A stretch of DNA of 64,000 nt from Streptomyces chattanoogensis (GTDB taxonomy: Bacteria; Actinomycetota; Actinomycetes; Streptomycetales; Streptomycetaceae). The notes beneath the pieces were generated by a model. The model saw only the letters and a list, made by a program, of their open reading frames with translations. It was not told the origin of the DNA and searched no databases. The stretch spans positions 1-64,000 of the forward strand of contig NZ_LGKG01000112.1 of NCBI RefSeq assembly GCF_001294335.1, written 5' to 3'. The position numbers and the translations under genes are program-made. Shown piece after piece: positions 1 through 8,284 of this stretch. Each line of letters starts with the position of its first letter. Positions within the stretch are counted from its first letter, which is position 1.

Positions 1-2
1 TC

Positions 3-95
3 GCCTCCCTGCGCGCCCAGGGCGACGGCAGCCTCGACCACTCCGCCCTCCTGCGCGGCGTCGAGCGCCTCTCCGGCCACAGCATCGAAGGCTGA
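3..95 (+). CDS. C-terminal end of an unidentified protein (partial)
   Basis: This is the last 30 codons of a gene that begins before the window; the frame ends at TGA 93-95. Nearly every third base is G or C, which fits true Streptomyces coding sequence, and the other frames lack this bias. The tail ends in SGHSIEG. I do not recognise the family from so short a piece. It lies upstream of catalase, where Streptomyces often carry a Fur-family repressor (CatR/FurA type), but the visible residues do not look like a Fur C-terminus, so that identity is not claimed. Confidence 0.6.
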   Translation, partial: ASLRAQGDGSLDHSALLRGVERLSGHSIEG

Positions 96-216
96 GACGG
101 CAGCGGGACCGCTCGTTCTCAGGTCCTGCACCCCAAGTTTCCGGGCGGCGGCCGCGCCGACACCTGTCCTGTCGCGCCCAGGCGCGGTCGTCGCCCGGAA
201 CCCACCCCGCTTTGTT

Positions 217-231
217 TCAACAAAGTGTTGA
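217..231. promoter_or_regulatory. Palindromic operator candidate upstream of catalase
   Basis: TCAACA-AAG-TGTTGA is a perfect 6+6 inverted repeat 72 bases before the catalase start codon, in an AT-richer patch of an otherwise GC-rich leader. Its position fits a repressor site for peroxide control. Fur-family repressors such as CatR bind imperfect AT-rich repeats in front of Streptomyces catalase genes. That this site is the CatR box is inference. Confidence 0.5.
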
Positions 232-302
232 CGTTTGGTCGGAGCAGTTCCTACGCTCCGACATGCGGAAGGCAATTCCGCGCTCTCGTACGGAAGGTCA
301 CC

Positions 303-1760
303 ATGTCGAAGCCCACGCTGACGACCGAGTCCGGCGCCCCGGTCGCCGACAACCAGAACTCCGCCACCGCCGGCGTCGGCGGCCCGATCATCCTCCAGGA
401 CCAGCACCTGCTGGAGAAGCTCGCGCGGTTCAACCGCGAGCGCATCCCGGAGCGCGTCGTGCACGCCCGTGGCTCCGGCGCGTACGGCTACTTCGAGGTG
501 ACCGACGACGTCACGGCCTACACCCGCGCCGACTTCCTGAACACCGTCGGCAAGCGCACCGAGACGTTCCTGCGCTTCTCGACCGTCGCCGACAACCTGG
601 GCGGCCCCGACGCGGCCCGTGACCCGCGCGGCTTCGCCCTGAAGTTCTACACCGAAGAGGGCAACTACGACCTCGTCGGCAACAACACCCCGGTGTTCTT
701 CATCAAGGACCCGCTGAAGTTCCCCGACTTCATCCACTCCCAGAAGCGCGACCCCTTCACGGGCAAGCAGGAGCCGGACAACGTCTGGGACTTCTGGGCG
801 TACGCCCCCGAGGCCACCCACCAGATCACCTGGCTCATGGGCGACCGCGGCATCCCGGCCTCGTACCGCCACATGAACGGCTACGGCTCGCACACCTACC
901 AGTGGACGAACGCCGAGGGCGAGGCCTTCTTCGTCAAGTACCACTTCAAGACCAACCAGGGCATCCGCTGCCTGAGCAGCGAGCAGGGCGCCGAGCTGGC
1001 GGGCAAGGACCCCAACAGCCACCAGACCGACCTGCTGCAGTCCATCGAGCGGGGCGTCTACCCCTCCTGGACCCTGTATGTGCAGATCATGCCGGCGGCC
1101 GAGGCGGCGAACTACCGCTTCAACCCGTTCGACCTGACCAAGGTCTGGCCGCACGCGGACTACCCGCTGCAGCGCGTCGGCCGCCTGGTCCTGGACCGCA
1201 ACCCGGACAACGTCTTCGCCGAGGTCGAGCAGTCCGCGTTCTCGCCGAACAACTTCGTGCCCGGCATCGGCCCGTCCCCGGACAAGATGCTCCAGGGCCG
1301 GCTGTTCGCCTACGCGGACGCGCACCGCTACCGCCTGGGCGTCAACCACACCCAGCTGCCGGTGAACGCCCCCAAGGCGACCAAGGCCGACAACTACGGC
1401 CGGGACGGCTACATGGCCGCCAACGCCTACGGCCGCCACGCCAAGAACTACGAGCCCAACTCGTACGACGGCCCGGTGCAGACGAACGAGGCGCTCTCCG
1501 CCCCGCTGGCGATCTCCGGCTACACCGGCACGCACGAGGCCCCGGCGCACACCAAGGACGACGACTTCTTCCAGGCCGGTGAGCTCTACCGCCTGATGTC
1601 CGAGGACGAGAAGAAGCGCCTGGTGGACAACATCGCCGGCGGTCTCTCCCAGGTCAGCCGCGACGATGTGATCGAGAAGAACCTCGCCCACTTCCACGCG
1701 GCCGACCAGGACTACGGCAAGCGCGTCGAGGCGCGGGTCCGCGAGCTGCGTGAGGACTGA
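303..1760 (+). CDS. katA: Monofunctional haem catalase, clade 3 size
   Basis: The 485-residue protein breaks down hydrogen peroxide to water and oxygen in the cytoplasm. The distal haem histidine is His54 in the motif RVVHARG. The partner asparagine lies in the segment [12 protein letters not shown] near residue 125. The proximal haem-ligand tyrosine is in [14 protein letters not shown] near residue 337. The length is that of small-subunit (about 55 kDa) catalases. The ATG at 303 is chosen because GGAAGG lies just upstream and the protein then starts MSKPTLTTE, as in related enzymes. An in-frame start at 225 would fall inside the operator palindrome. A stem-loop follows the stop codon, so the gene is probably monocistronic and peroxide-inducible. 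Confidence 0.97.
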   Translation: MSKPTLTTESGAPVADNQNSATAGVGGPIILQDQHLLEKLARFNRERIPERVVHARGSGAYGYFEVTDDVTAYTRADFLNTVGKRTETFLRFSTVADNLGGPDAARDPRGFALKFYTEEGNYDLVGNNTPVFFIKDPLKFPDFIHSQKRDPFTGKQEPDNVWDFWAYAPEATHQITWLMGDRGIPASYRHMNGYGSHTYQWTNAEGEAFFVKYHFKTNQGIRCLSSEQGAELAGKDPNSHQTDLLQSIERGVYPSWTLYVQIMPAAEAANYRFNPFDLTKVWPHADYPLQRVGRLVLDRNPDNVFAEVEQSAFSPNNFVPGIGPSPDKMLQGRLFAYADAHRYRLGVNHTQLPVNAPKATKADNYGRDGYMAANAYGRHAKNYEPNSYDGPVQTNEALSAPLAISGYTGTHEAPAHTKDDDFFQAGELYRLMSEDEKKRLVDNIAGGLSQVSRDDVIEKNLAHFHAADQDYGKRVEARVRELRED

Positions 1761-1784
1761 CGGGAGGTCAGTTTCCTTGCGCAT

Positions 1785-1825
1785 CCGTACCGGCCGGCCC
1801 GTTGAGGGGTGGTCGGCCGGTACGG
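1785..1825 (+). terminator. Stem-loop terminator after catalase
   Basis: A perfect 12-bp inverted repeat (CCGTACCGGCCG at 1785-1796 and its complement at 1814-1825) encloses a 17-base loop and begins 25 bases after the catalase stop. No T-run follows, which is usual for Streptomyces terminators. Confidence 0.7.
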
Positions 1826-2216
1826 AGAGGCAGTGCGGTGCTCCGCGGCGCCGGGGGGAATCCAGTGCGGTGGCAGTGCTCGCCCCGTAGGGAAGGGCGA
1901 GCCGCTCCCCCGCCGCGGAGCCCGCCTCCTGCCTCCGGCCCACAGCTCGTCCTGTGGGCCCAGACTCCGTCCGGTGGTGCGATGTCCCGTCGCGCCCATC
2001 TCTCGTATCACCGGGCGGGAACCACCCACGAGGGCCCGGAATTCCGTACGGTCACGGAATTCCGGGCCCTTCGTGCGTGCCCCGCTCCCGGGCACATCCC
2101 GCCCCCGCCTGCGGCTCTCGGCGTATTTCGGCCCCCGGCACCCGGTTTTGGAGGGACGATGGGCCGTAGCGGCAGCACCGTCCTGCTGCCGTACCCAGCA
2201 AGTGCCAGGAGCTCAT
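1826..2216. other. Gene-free stretch carrying several inverted repeats
   Basis: No convincing gene is visible here. Besides the terminator just before it, the stretch holds an 8-bp stem (1878-1885 with 1895-1902), a perfect 9-bp stem with a 6-base loop (GGCCCACAG at 1937-1945 with 1952-1960) and the very long hairpin at 2028-2074. Reading frames through it are shadows with poor codon usage. Confidence 0.5.
2028..2074. terminator. Long symmetric hairpin between catalase and the zinc-ribbon gene
   Basis: The arms at 2028-2047 and 2054-2074 pair over 20 positions with one bulged T, around a 6-base loop. The core is GGGCCCGGAATTCCG. It lies about 140 bases before the next start codon, so it could be a bidirectional terminator or part of a leader. 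It is one of the strongest stem-loops in the window. Confidence 0.6.
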
Positions 2217-2951
2217 ATGGCCGACAGCGTGCCGGTGCGGTGCCCTACGTGCCGCCGCGAGAACGCCTTCACCCCGCCGACCTTCCCGTGCGCCTGCGGC
2301 GCGCCGCTGACCATGCCCGTGCTGCGCGGCGGGGTGCCCGTCGAGATACTCCACCGCACCTGGCAGGCCTCCTGGGTAGAGGTCCGGTGCGAGGCCTGCG
2401 GGCGGCAGGACCAGTGGCCGGCGCCGGAGTCCGGGTGCGTCTGCGGCACGGTCGTCCGGATCCCGGTGGTTGCCGCGCCCGCCGCGCCGCCCGGCGTGCC
2501 CGATTCCGGCCCGCCCGCAGCCCGGGAGCCGGCGGCGCCCGGCCCGCGCCCCGCCGTGCTGCGGCCCGCGTTCCGCCCCGTCACCATCCGCACGGCCCGC
2601 GACTGCGTCACCGCCGCCGCGCAGTATCTGAAGTGGCTGGGCTTCACGGACGTCGTCCGCACCCAGGAACGCGCCGCCGCGGGCGTGGACCTGCGGGGTA
2701 CCGGGGTGGTGGCCCAGGTGGACCCTTCGACCCGGTCCACCAGACTTCGCGAGATCGAATGCGTCTGGCTCAACGGCCTCAACGACTCGGCCATCGCCGT
2801 CTTCTTCTCGCTGGCCGGCTATGCCCGAGACGCCCGTGCCCGCGCCGACGCACTCCACCTCCCGCTGTTCGTGATGGACCTCACCGGCACCCCGCAGCCG
2901 GTCAACGACCCCGCCGACGAGCTGATCAAATACGGCGCGACGGGCCGGTGA
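2217..2951 (+). CDS. Double zinc-ribbon protein with a degenerate Mrr-like nuclease domain
   Basis: The 244-residue protein begins with two treble-cysteine zinc ribbons (Cys9, 12, 25, 27 and Cys58, 61, 74, 76). A Pro/Ala-rich linker (about 80-118) follows, then a C-terminal domain (about 122-240) that resembles the restriction-endonuclease fold of the Mrr group. In that domain GVD (156-158) is followed by VVAQV, and the helix SAIAVFFSLAGYARDA matches the Mrr 'finds A in FT..GF...A' region. The catalytic lysine of the QxK motif is Asp169 here, so nuclease activity is doubtful. The gene is followed 4 bases later by a GNAT gene and then a YjbR gene, an apparent operon. The family assignment is inference from pattern; the zinc ribbons are plain. 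Confidence 0.75.
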   Translation: MADSVPVRCPTCRRENAFTPPTFPCACGAPLTMPVLRGGVPVEILHRTWQASWVEVRCEACGRQDQWPAPESGCVCGTVVRIPVVAAPAAPPGVPDSGPPAAREPAAPGPRPAVLRPAFRPVTIRTARDCVTAAAQYLKWLGFTDVVRTQERAAAGVDLRGTGVVAQVDPSTRSTRLREIECVWLNGLNDSAIAVFFSLAGYARDARARADALHLPLFVMDLTGTPQPVNDPADELIKYGATGR

Positions 2952-2955
2952 CCGG

Positions 2956-3507
2956 GTGAACATCTCCCTGCCGGACGCAGCCGAACTGCCCCTGCTGCGC
3001 GATATCGAGCGGGCCGCCGGGGAGCCCTTCCGCGCCCTCGGCATGGCGGCGATCGCGGATGACGAACCGCCGTCGCCGGCGGAGCTGACGCGCTACCGAG
3101 CGGCGCGCCGGCTGCTGGCCGCATACGGGGAGCGGGGAGACGGCGGTGCGCCGGAGCGGCCGGTCGGCTACCTGATGTGGGAACCGGTCGACAACTGCCT
3201 GCACATCGAGCAGGTCTCCGTACATCCGGACCACGCCCGCCGCGGAATCGGCCGGGCCCTGATCGACCGGGCCGAGAAGGACTGGCCACAGGCGGCGGCG
3301 CTGACCCTGACCACCTTCGCCGAGGTGCCGTGGAACGCGCCGTACTACGAGCGGCTCGGCTTCCGGGTCCTCGCCGAGGACGAACTCACCCCCGGGCTGC
3401 GCGACATCCGCGCCGCGGAGGCGCGGCATGGCCTGGACCGCTGGCCGCGGGTGTGCATGCGGCGCCCCGCCACGCCCCGGAGACCACCGGAGACAATGGG
3501 GAGATGA
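2956..3507 (+). CDS. GNAT family N-acetyltransferase
   Basis: The 183-residue protein transfers an acetyl group from acetyl-CoA to an unknown amine. The core strand IEQVSVHPDHARRGIGRAL (about residues 84-102) is motif A, with the R-R-G-I-G-R pyrophosphate loop. The later segment PYYERLGFRVL is the motif B tyrosine helix. The start is GTG 2956, four bases after the previous stop. The stop overlaps the next ATG as ATGA, so the three genes 2217-3884 look translationally coupled. The substrate cannot be told from sequence. Confidence 0.88.
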   Translation: MNISLPDAAELPLLRDIERAAGEPFRALGMAAIADDEPPSPAELTRYRAARRLLAAYGERGDGGAPERPVGYLMWEPVDNCLHIEQVSVHPDHARRGIGRALIDRAEKDWPQAAALTLTTFAEVPWNAPYYERLGFRVLAEDELTPGLRDIRAAEARHGLDRWPRVCMRRPATPRRPPETMGR

Positions 3508-3884
3508 TCGACGCGAAAGCGCTCCGCGCAGTCTGCCTGGGCTTCAACGGCGCCACCGAGGAATTCCCGTTCCCCCGGCACCCGGACGTGTCGACCTTCA
3601 AGGTCGGCGGCAAGATCTTCGCGCTGACGACGCTGGAGGCCGCCCCGCTCACGGTCAGTCTCAAATGCGATCCGGAGCTGGCCGAGCGGCTGCGTGCGGC
3701 GCACCCGGAGGTGGTGCCCGGCTATCACCTCAACAAGCGGCACTGGAACACCGTTTCGCTGGACGGCGACCTCCCCGACCGGCTGGTGCTCGACATGATC
3801 GAGGACTCCTACGACCTGATCGTGGCGTCGCTGCCGCGCGCTCAGCGCCTCCTCCTGGACTGGCCGGGGGAAAGCAGGCGCTGA
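3504..3884 (+). CDS. MmcQ/YjbR family DNA-binding-like protein
   Basis: The 126-residue protein matches the small MmcQ/YjbR fold: an N-terminal helix ending at GATEEFPFP, a strand pair around FKVGGKIFALTTL, a SLKCDPELAERLR segment, and the signature GYHLNKRHWNTVSLDG (about residues 75-90). The molecular role of the family is not settled. The ATG overlaps the preceding GNAT stop (ATGA), which supports both the start and coupled translation. A second member of the same family sits at 10366-10698. Confidence 0.88.
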   Translation: MIDAKALRAVCLGFNGATEEFPFPRHPDVSTFKVGGKIFALTTLEAAPLTVSLKCDPELAERLRAAHPEVVPGYHLNKRHWNTVSLDGDLPDRLVLDMIEDSYDLIVASLPRAQRLLLDWPGESRR

Positions 3885-3938
3885 CCGGCGCCTGCCTCGG
3901 CGCGCCGGGGGATGCAGGGCCCGGCACCGGCGCGCCGA
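3874..3938. terminator. Two adjacent stem-loops between convergent genes
   Basis: GCAGGCGC (3874-3881) pairs with 3888-3895 around the YjbR stop codon. Immediately after it TCGGCGCGCCG (3897-3907) pairs with 3928-3938. They lie between the ends of the rightward YjbR gene and the leftward secreted-protein gene and probably stop transcription from both sides. Confidence 0.6.
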
Positions 3939-3947
3939 GGACGGGGG

Positions 3948-4622
3948 CTACAGCACGGCACCCCGTGCGGTGGCGGGGGCCACCGTGTTGAACTTGCCGT
4001 TCACACTGCCGTTGCCGGCGTACTCGGCGGTGTAGCCGCCCAGCACCGCGCCGACGGCGGACTGCGGACGCTCCGCGTCACAGGACGCCCGGCCCGCGGT
4101 GTCCGTCCTGGCCACGCACAGGACCTTGCCCGCGCCGTCCTTGAAGGTGATGGTCGCGTTCCAGATGGCGTCCTGGGGGCCGTTGTCACGGTCCCGGACC
4201 AGGGTGGCGTTGAGCCCTGTGACCTTCGCGGCCGACACGGACGGCGAGGACAGCTCGGCGCGCCCCGCGGTCAGCTTGGTGCCCATCTCGGGCACCGTAC
4301 GCGCCGGGCCGCACAGACCGCGCGTCCAGTCGAAGGAGGCGCCGGGGGCGCAGTGCACGCGCTCCTGCTGCTCCATGGCGCCGCCGGCGGTCGGCTTGCA
4401 GCGGTAGAAGGCGGCGGCGTTGCCGGCGTCGATGGCCAGGTGGTCCGCGGGCCTGTGACGGTCCACCACATGGCCGGCCCCGCTCTGGCAGCCCGCGGTG
4501 TACACCTCGGTGTCGTAGCCGCCGTACTGGTCGGGACCGACGGCGGAGGCGGGGGCGGCGAAGGCCCCCAGTGAAGCAACCACGGCAGCCGCTGTGGTTG
4601 CCCAACGAGCAATAGGTGTCAT
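3948..4622 (-). CDS. Secreted protein with peritrophin-A-like cysteine motif
   Basis: The 224-residue precursor has a clear Sec signal peptide: a charged start, a hydrophobic run TTAAAVVASLGAFA, and cleavage after APASA near residue 27. The following region has the spacing FYRC...VHCAPGASFDWTRGLC, which resembles the peritrophin-A chitin-binding domain (CBM14): aromatic-aromatic-x-Cys, then Cys-x-x-G-x-x-Phe-Asp-x6-Cys. The C-terminal 90 residues form a beta-rich module with a Cys pair (VLCVARTDTAGRASC). A role in binding chitin or a cell wall outside the cell is inference. It is leftward, converging on the YjbR operon. Confidence 0.72.
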   Translation of the reverse strand: MTPIARWATTAAAVVASLGAFAAPASAVGPDQYGGYDTEVYTAGCQSGAGHVVDRHRPADHLAIDAGNAAAFYRCKPTAGGAMEQQERVHCAPGASFDWTRGLCGPARTVPEMGTKLTAGRAELSSPSVSAAKVTGLNATLVRDRDNGPQDAIWNATITFKDGAGKVLCVARTDTAGRASCDAERPQSAVGAVLGGYTAEYAGNGSVNGKFNTVAPATARGAVL

Positions 4623-4796
4623 GGAGTTCCGTTTCTTCGGAGGGTGAGAGGTGGGTGGGGGCATTGGCGCGATGAGGCCTGCCCGTGGCCGGATCCTGTC
4701 ATGATCGCGCCGACCGCACCCTAAGGGGACACGCCTCCCGTACGGATCTCGTACGAACGAAACAAGCCAGCTCAGCGACCCGATTAGGGTGTGCGC

Positions 4797-6464
4797 ATGC
4801 GTATAGCCCGCCAGGCGGCCCGCGTTGCCGTGCTCGATCCCGACGGCGCAATCTTTCTCTTCCGTTACGACAACGAGGAGGTCGGCGTCCACTGGGCACT
4901 GCCCGGCGGAGGCCTGGCCCCCGGCGAGACGCCGCGCGAGGGCGCGCTGCGGGAGCTGCGCGAGGAAACCGGCTGGACCGACCTGGAGCCGGGCCCCTTG
5001 CTCTGCACCTGGGAACACGACTTCACCCTCCCCCAAGCTCTCGGCGGCGCTCGAGCAGGGGGGACCCCCCTCGTGCCCGTACGCCAGCACGAGCACATCT
5101 ACCTCGCCCAGGGCCCGCGCCGCGAGGTGGCCGACGGTGTGGCCGGCGCGCATGCCGACGACAGGATCCTCGACGGCCGCTGGTGGACCCCGGCCGAACT
5201 GGCCGCCGCCACCGAACCCCTCTGGCCGCCCCAGCTCCCCGCCCTCCTCTCGGCGGTGGCGGAGGGCGGCGGCCCGGCCCCGGTGGACCTGGGGTACGTA
5301 CCGAACGCGGCGCCGCCGCCTCCCGAAGTGCTGTGGTCCCACGGTGCCGCCCTCGCCGCCTGGGCCGCCGAGGGTCCGCTGCCCGTCCACACCTACCGGG
5401 TGGACGAGGCCGGCCTGCACTCCGAGGACATCGGCAACGGCTACTGGTCGCTGACCTGGGTCGAGGGCGGACGGGCGGTGCTCCACGGGATCGACAACGA
5501 CTACAGCGAGGGCATCGGGCTGACGCCGCCGGTCGATCTGCTGGCCGGCGGACCGGACTGGCTCCCGTGGGAATGGCTGATCACGCTGATCCGCAACGAG
5601 GTGCTCGGCTTCGTCTACTGGTGGGCGGACGGTGCCTGGGGCCGTGCCCCCTATCCCGACGAGCTGCGCGAGGACGGGCTGACCGCGATCGTCCCGGCCG
5701 ACGACTCCGAGGTGCGGACGGTCCTCGCTGCGCTGGCGGAGGACGGCGCCGACGCGGAGGAGATGCGGCGCAGGGGGACGGCGGAGGGTCAGGCGGCCGC
5801 CGCGCGTACCGTGCCCCGGCCGCAGCTGCCGGCCGGCCGCGGGGAGCCCGCCGGCCGGCGGGTGCCGTGCGACCTGCCGGAACAGTACGCGGCGGTGATC
5901 GCGGTAGCGATGCGCGCGACCGTCGAACTGCCCCGCACAGCGCCCGCCGAGAGCCCCGCCCTGGCACGCCTGGTGGCCTGGCTGCGCGCCAACCACCCCC
6001 AGCCGGACGGCGGTTGCCTCCTCACCGCGGCCTTTTCCGACGGCGCCGACAGCGCCAACCCGTACGGCGCCGACGGTTTCCACGACGAGCAGGGCAGACG
6101 GCTCGGCGCCGAGGTGTCCGCGCTGCTGGGTGAGCTGCGGCAGGCCGACGCGGACGCCTCGTCCGGCCGCTGGATGTACGTACGGGTGCAGATCACGGCC
6201 GACGAGGTCACCGTCGACCGCGCCCACGACCACCTGCCTGGCTGGTGGGGTGCCCGCTACGGCACCCACGAGGCCCGGCCGGAGACCCTGGCGCGCGAGA
6301 TGGCCTCCCGCGCGCCCCGGTGGCGGCCGGCCTGGGTGGGGCTCCTGGACGAGGACATCCCCGCCAACGGCGCACCCGCAGCCCTCTGCCGCCCGGCTAC
6401 CGCACCGCCCCCAGCTCCTTCGCCAGCCGCTCCCGCAGCTCCACCTTCCGGACCTTCCCGCTGA
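4797..6464 (+). CDS. Nudix hydrolase fused to a long uncharacterised region
   Basis: The protein is 555 residues from ATG 4797; GTG 4791 is possible. Residues 1-165 are a Nudix domain with a complete Nudix box at 38-60: G38, E44, R52, E53, E56, E57, G59. Such domains cleave nucleoside diphosphates linked to another group. Residues 78-92 are encoded by an inserted palindromic repeat. The remaining 390 residues, including [18 protein letters not shown] and [14 protein letters not shown], are unknown to me; they are distantly like proteins of the immunity/YezG type. The last 22 residues are a low-complexity Ala/Pro tail lying antisense to the end of the convergent acyl-CoA synthetase gene, so the natural end may be earlier or the overlap is real. 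Confidence 0.8.
   Translation: MRIARQAARVAVLDPDGAIFLFRYDNEEVGVHWALPGGGLAPGETPREGALRELREETGWTDLEPGPLLCTWEHDFTLPQALGGARAGGTPLVPVRQHEHIYLAQGPRREVADGVAGAHADDRILDGRWWTPAELAAATEPLWPPQLPALLSAVAEGGGPAPVDLGYVPNAAPPPPEVLWSHGAALAAWAAEGPLPVHTYRVDEAGLHSEDIGNGYWSLTWVEGGRAVLHGIDNDYSEGIGLTPPVDLLAGGPDWLPWEWLITLIRNEVLGFVYWWADGAWGRAPYPDELREDGLTAIVPADDSEVRTVLAALAEDGADAEEMRRRGTAEGQAAAARTVPRPQLPAGRGEPAGRRVPCDLPEQYAAVIAVAMRATVELPRTAPAESPALARLVAWLRANHPQPDGGCLLTAAFSDGADSANPYGADGFHDEQGRRLGAEVSALLGELRQADADASSGRWMYVRVQITADEVTVDRAHDHLPGWWGARYGTHEARPETLAREMASRAPRWRPAWVGLLDEDIPANGAPAALCRPATAPPPAPSPAAPAAPPSGPSR
5029..5070. repeat. Palindromic repeat element inside a coding sequence
   Basis: TCCCCC-AA-GCTC pairs with GAGC-A-GGGGGGA, followed by the palindrome GGGGGGACCCCCC. 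The pattern 'ccccaagctc...gctcgagcagggggg' is of the short intergenic palindrome type scattered in Streptomyces genomes. Here it sits in frame inside the Nudix domain and encodes an extra loop (residues about 78-92). Confidence 0.6.
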
Positions 6465-8106
6465 CCGTCATCGGGAACTCGTCCACGATCTCGAGGTAGC
6501 GCGGCACCTTGTAGTGCGCGAGCCGGGAGCGGCAGTACCGGTCCAACTCGTCGCGGGTGAGCGGTGCTCCGGGATCGCGGAGGATGACACAGGCCGCGAT
6601 CTCCTCGCCGTACTTCTCGTCCGGGACGCCGACGACCTGGACGTCGGCGATCTTGGGATGGGAGTGGAGGAACTCCTCGATCTCGCGCGGGTAGACGTTC
6701 TCACCGCCGCGGATGATCATGTCCTTGATGCGGCCGACGATCCGTACGTACCCGTCGTCGTTCATCACCGCCAGATCGCCGGTGTGCATCCAGCGAGCGG
6801 CGTCGATGACCTCGGCGGTGCGTTCCGCGTCCTCCCAGTAGCCGAGCATCACGCTGTAGCCGCGGGTGCACAGTTCGCCCGGGGTGCCGCGCGGTACGGT
6901 CACCCCGCTCACCGGGTCGACGACCTTGACCTCGATATGCGGCAGCACCCGGCCGACGGTTGCGGTGCGGTGTTCCAGGTCGTCGTCGCGGCGCGTCTGG
7001 GTGGAGACCGGCGACGTCTCGGTCATGCCGTAACAGATGGACACCTCGGCCATATGCATCTCGGAGACCACCCGCTTCATCACCTCCTCCGGGCACGGCG
7101 AGCCCGCCATGATGCCGGTACGGAGCGAGGAGAGGTCGTACGAGGCGAAGTCGGGGTGATGGAGTTCGGCGATGAACATGGTGGGGACGCCGTAGAGGGA
7201 GGTGCAGCGTTCGTCCTGCACTGCCTGGAGCGTGGCGGCGGCGTCGAAGGCGGGGGCCGGGATGACGATGCAGGCGCCGTGCGAGGTGGCGCCCAGGTTG
7301 CCCATCACCATGCCGAAGCAATGGTAGAAGGGCACCGGCAGGCACACCCGGTCGTGCTCGGTGTAGCCGATCGTCTCGCCCACCCAGAAGCCGTTGTTGA
7401 GGATGTTGTGGTGGGAGAGAGTGGCGCCCTTGGGGAAGCCGGTGGTGCCGGAGGTGTACTGGATGTTGACCGGGTCGTCGGCGGTCAGGTGCTGCGCGCA
7501 GTCGGCGAGGCGGGTGTGCGGGACGCCGGCGCCGCCGGCCAGCAGTCCGCCCCATGACGTCGGGTCGCCGATGTAGACGACGTCGCGCAGCGCGGGGCAG
7601 TCGGCCCGTACCTGCTCGGCCATCCGGCGGTAGTCGCTGGTCCTGTGCTCGATCGCGGAGACCAGGACGCCGATGCCCGCCTGGCGCAGGACGTACGCCA
7701 GCTCATGGACACGGTATGCCGGGTTGACGTTGACGAGGATGGCGCCGATCTTGGCGGTGGCGTACTGGACGAGTACCCATTCGGCGCAGTTGGGCGACCA
7801 GATGCCGACCCGGTCGCCCTTGCCGACGCCCTTGCCGAGCAGTCCGAGGGCCACCTCGTCGACCGCGCGGCCCAGTTCCCGGTAGGTCCAGCGGCGGCCG
7901 GTCGCCACCTCGACGAGCGCCTCACGTTCGCCGAAGCGGGCGATGGCGCGGACGAGATCCTCGCCGATGGTATGGCCGAGCAGGGGCCGTTCGGCGGTCC
8001 CGCTCGCGTACGAGAGTCCGTCCTCCGAGAGTCCGTCCTGCGAGAGTCCGTCCTGCTCCTCTGCGTCGTCCTTCTTCGCTGCGGTCTTCTGCCGGCTGCT
8101 GCTCAT
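6397..8106 (-). CDS. Fatty-acyl-CoA synthetase (AMP-binding, FadD type)
   Basis: The 569-residue enzyme activates a carboxylic acid with ATP to an acyl-adenylate and passes it to CoA. The P-loop motif is [11 protein letters not shown] (about 210-220). The adenine motif is YGMTETSP, the hinge is [16 protein letters not shown], and the C-terminal lysine motif is [10 protein letters not shown]. It is close in form to medium/long-chain FadD and to acyl-CoA synthetases of beta-oxidation. The start at 8106 has GAGGAG upstream. The N-terminus carries three copies of DGLS(Q/E) from a 15-bp repeat. Its 3' end overlaps the convergent Nudix gene by 68 bases. Confidence 0.93.
   Translation of the reverse strand: MSSSRQKTAAKKDDAEEQDGLSQDGLSEDGLSYASGTAERPLLGHTIGEDLVRAIARFGEREALVEVATGRRWTYRELGRAVDEVALGLLGKGVGKGDRVGIWSPNCAEWVLVQYATAKIGAILVNVNPAYRVHELAYVLRQAGIGVLVSAIEHRTSDYRRMAEQVRADCPALRDVVYIGDPTSWGGLLAGGAGVPHTRLADCAQHLTADDPVNIQYTSGTTGFPKGATLSHHNILNNGFWVGETIGYTEHDRVCLPVPFYHCFGMVMGNLGATSHGACIVIPAPAFDAAATLQAVQDERCTSLYGVPTMFIAELHHPDFASYDLSSLRTGIMAGSPCPEEVMKRVVSEMHMAEVSICYGMTETSPVSTQTRRDDDLEHRTATVGRVLPHIEVKVVDPVSGVTVPRGTPGELCTRGYSVMLGYWEDAERTAEVIDAARWMHTGDLAVMNDDGYVRIVGRIKDMIIRGGENVYPREIEEFLHSHPKIADVQVVGVPDEKYGEEIAACVILRDPGAPLTRDELDRYCRSRLAHYKVPRYLEIVDEFPMTVSGKVRKVELRERLAKELGAVR
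8011..8055. repeat. Three 15-bp tandem repeats in the acyl-CoA synthetase N-terminus
   Basis: The unit CGAGAGTCCGTCCTG occurs three times (8011-8025, 8026-8040, 8041-8055; one base differs in the first copy). Each unit adds five residues, so copy-number change keeps the frame. Confidence 0.9.
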
Positions 8107-8284
8107 CGGGGGTTCTCCTCACGGTACTCGGCGCCACCGTCCACACACTGGCACCCAGCGTGCCCTGACGGCCTCTGGCGCGCCTACCCTTGCGCCCGGC
8201 GGGCGGTACCGAGGGTTCCGGACAGCCGGTCCGTCCAGGGGATTTGGGCGACCGGCAGGGCGTACAGCATGGCCCGGGCCGGGG

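Noticed and set aside
225..302. Upstream start for catalase at 225
   Set aside because: It lies inside the operator palindrome, and the added 26 residues have no match to catalases.
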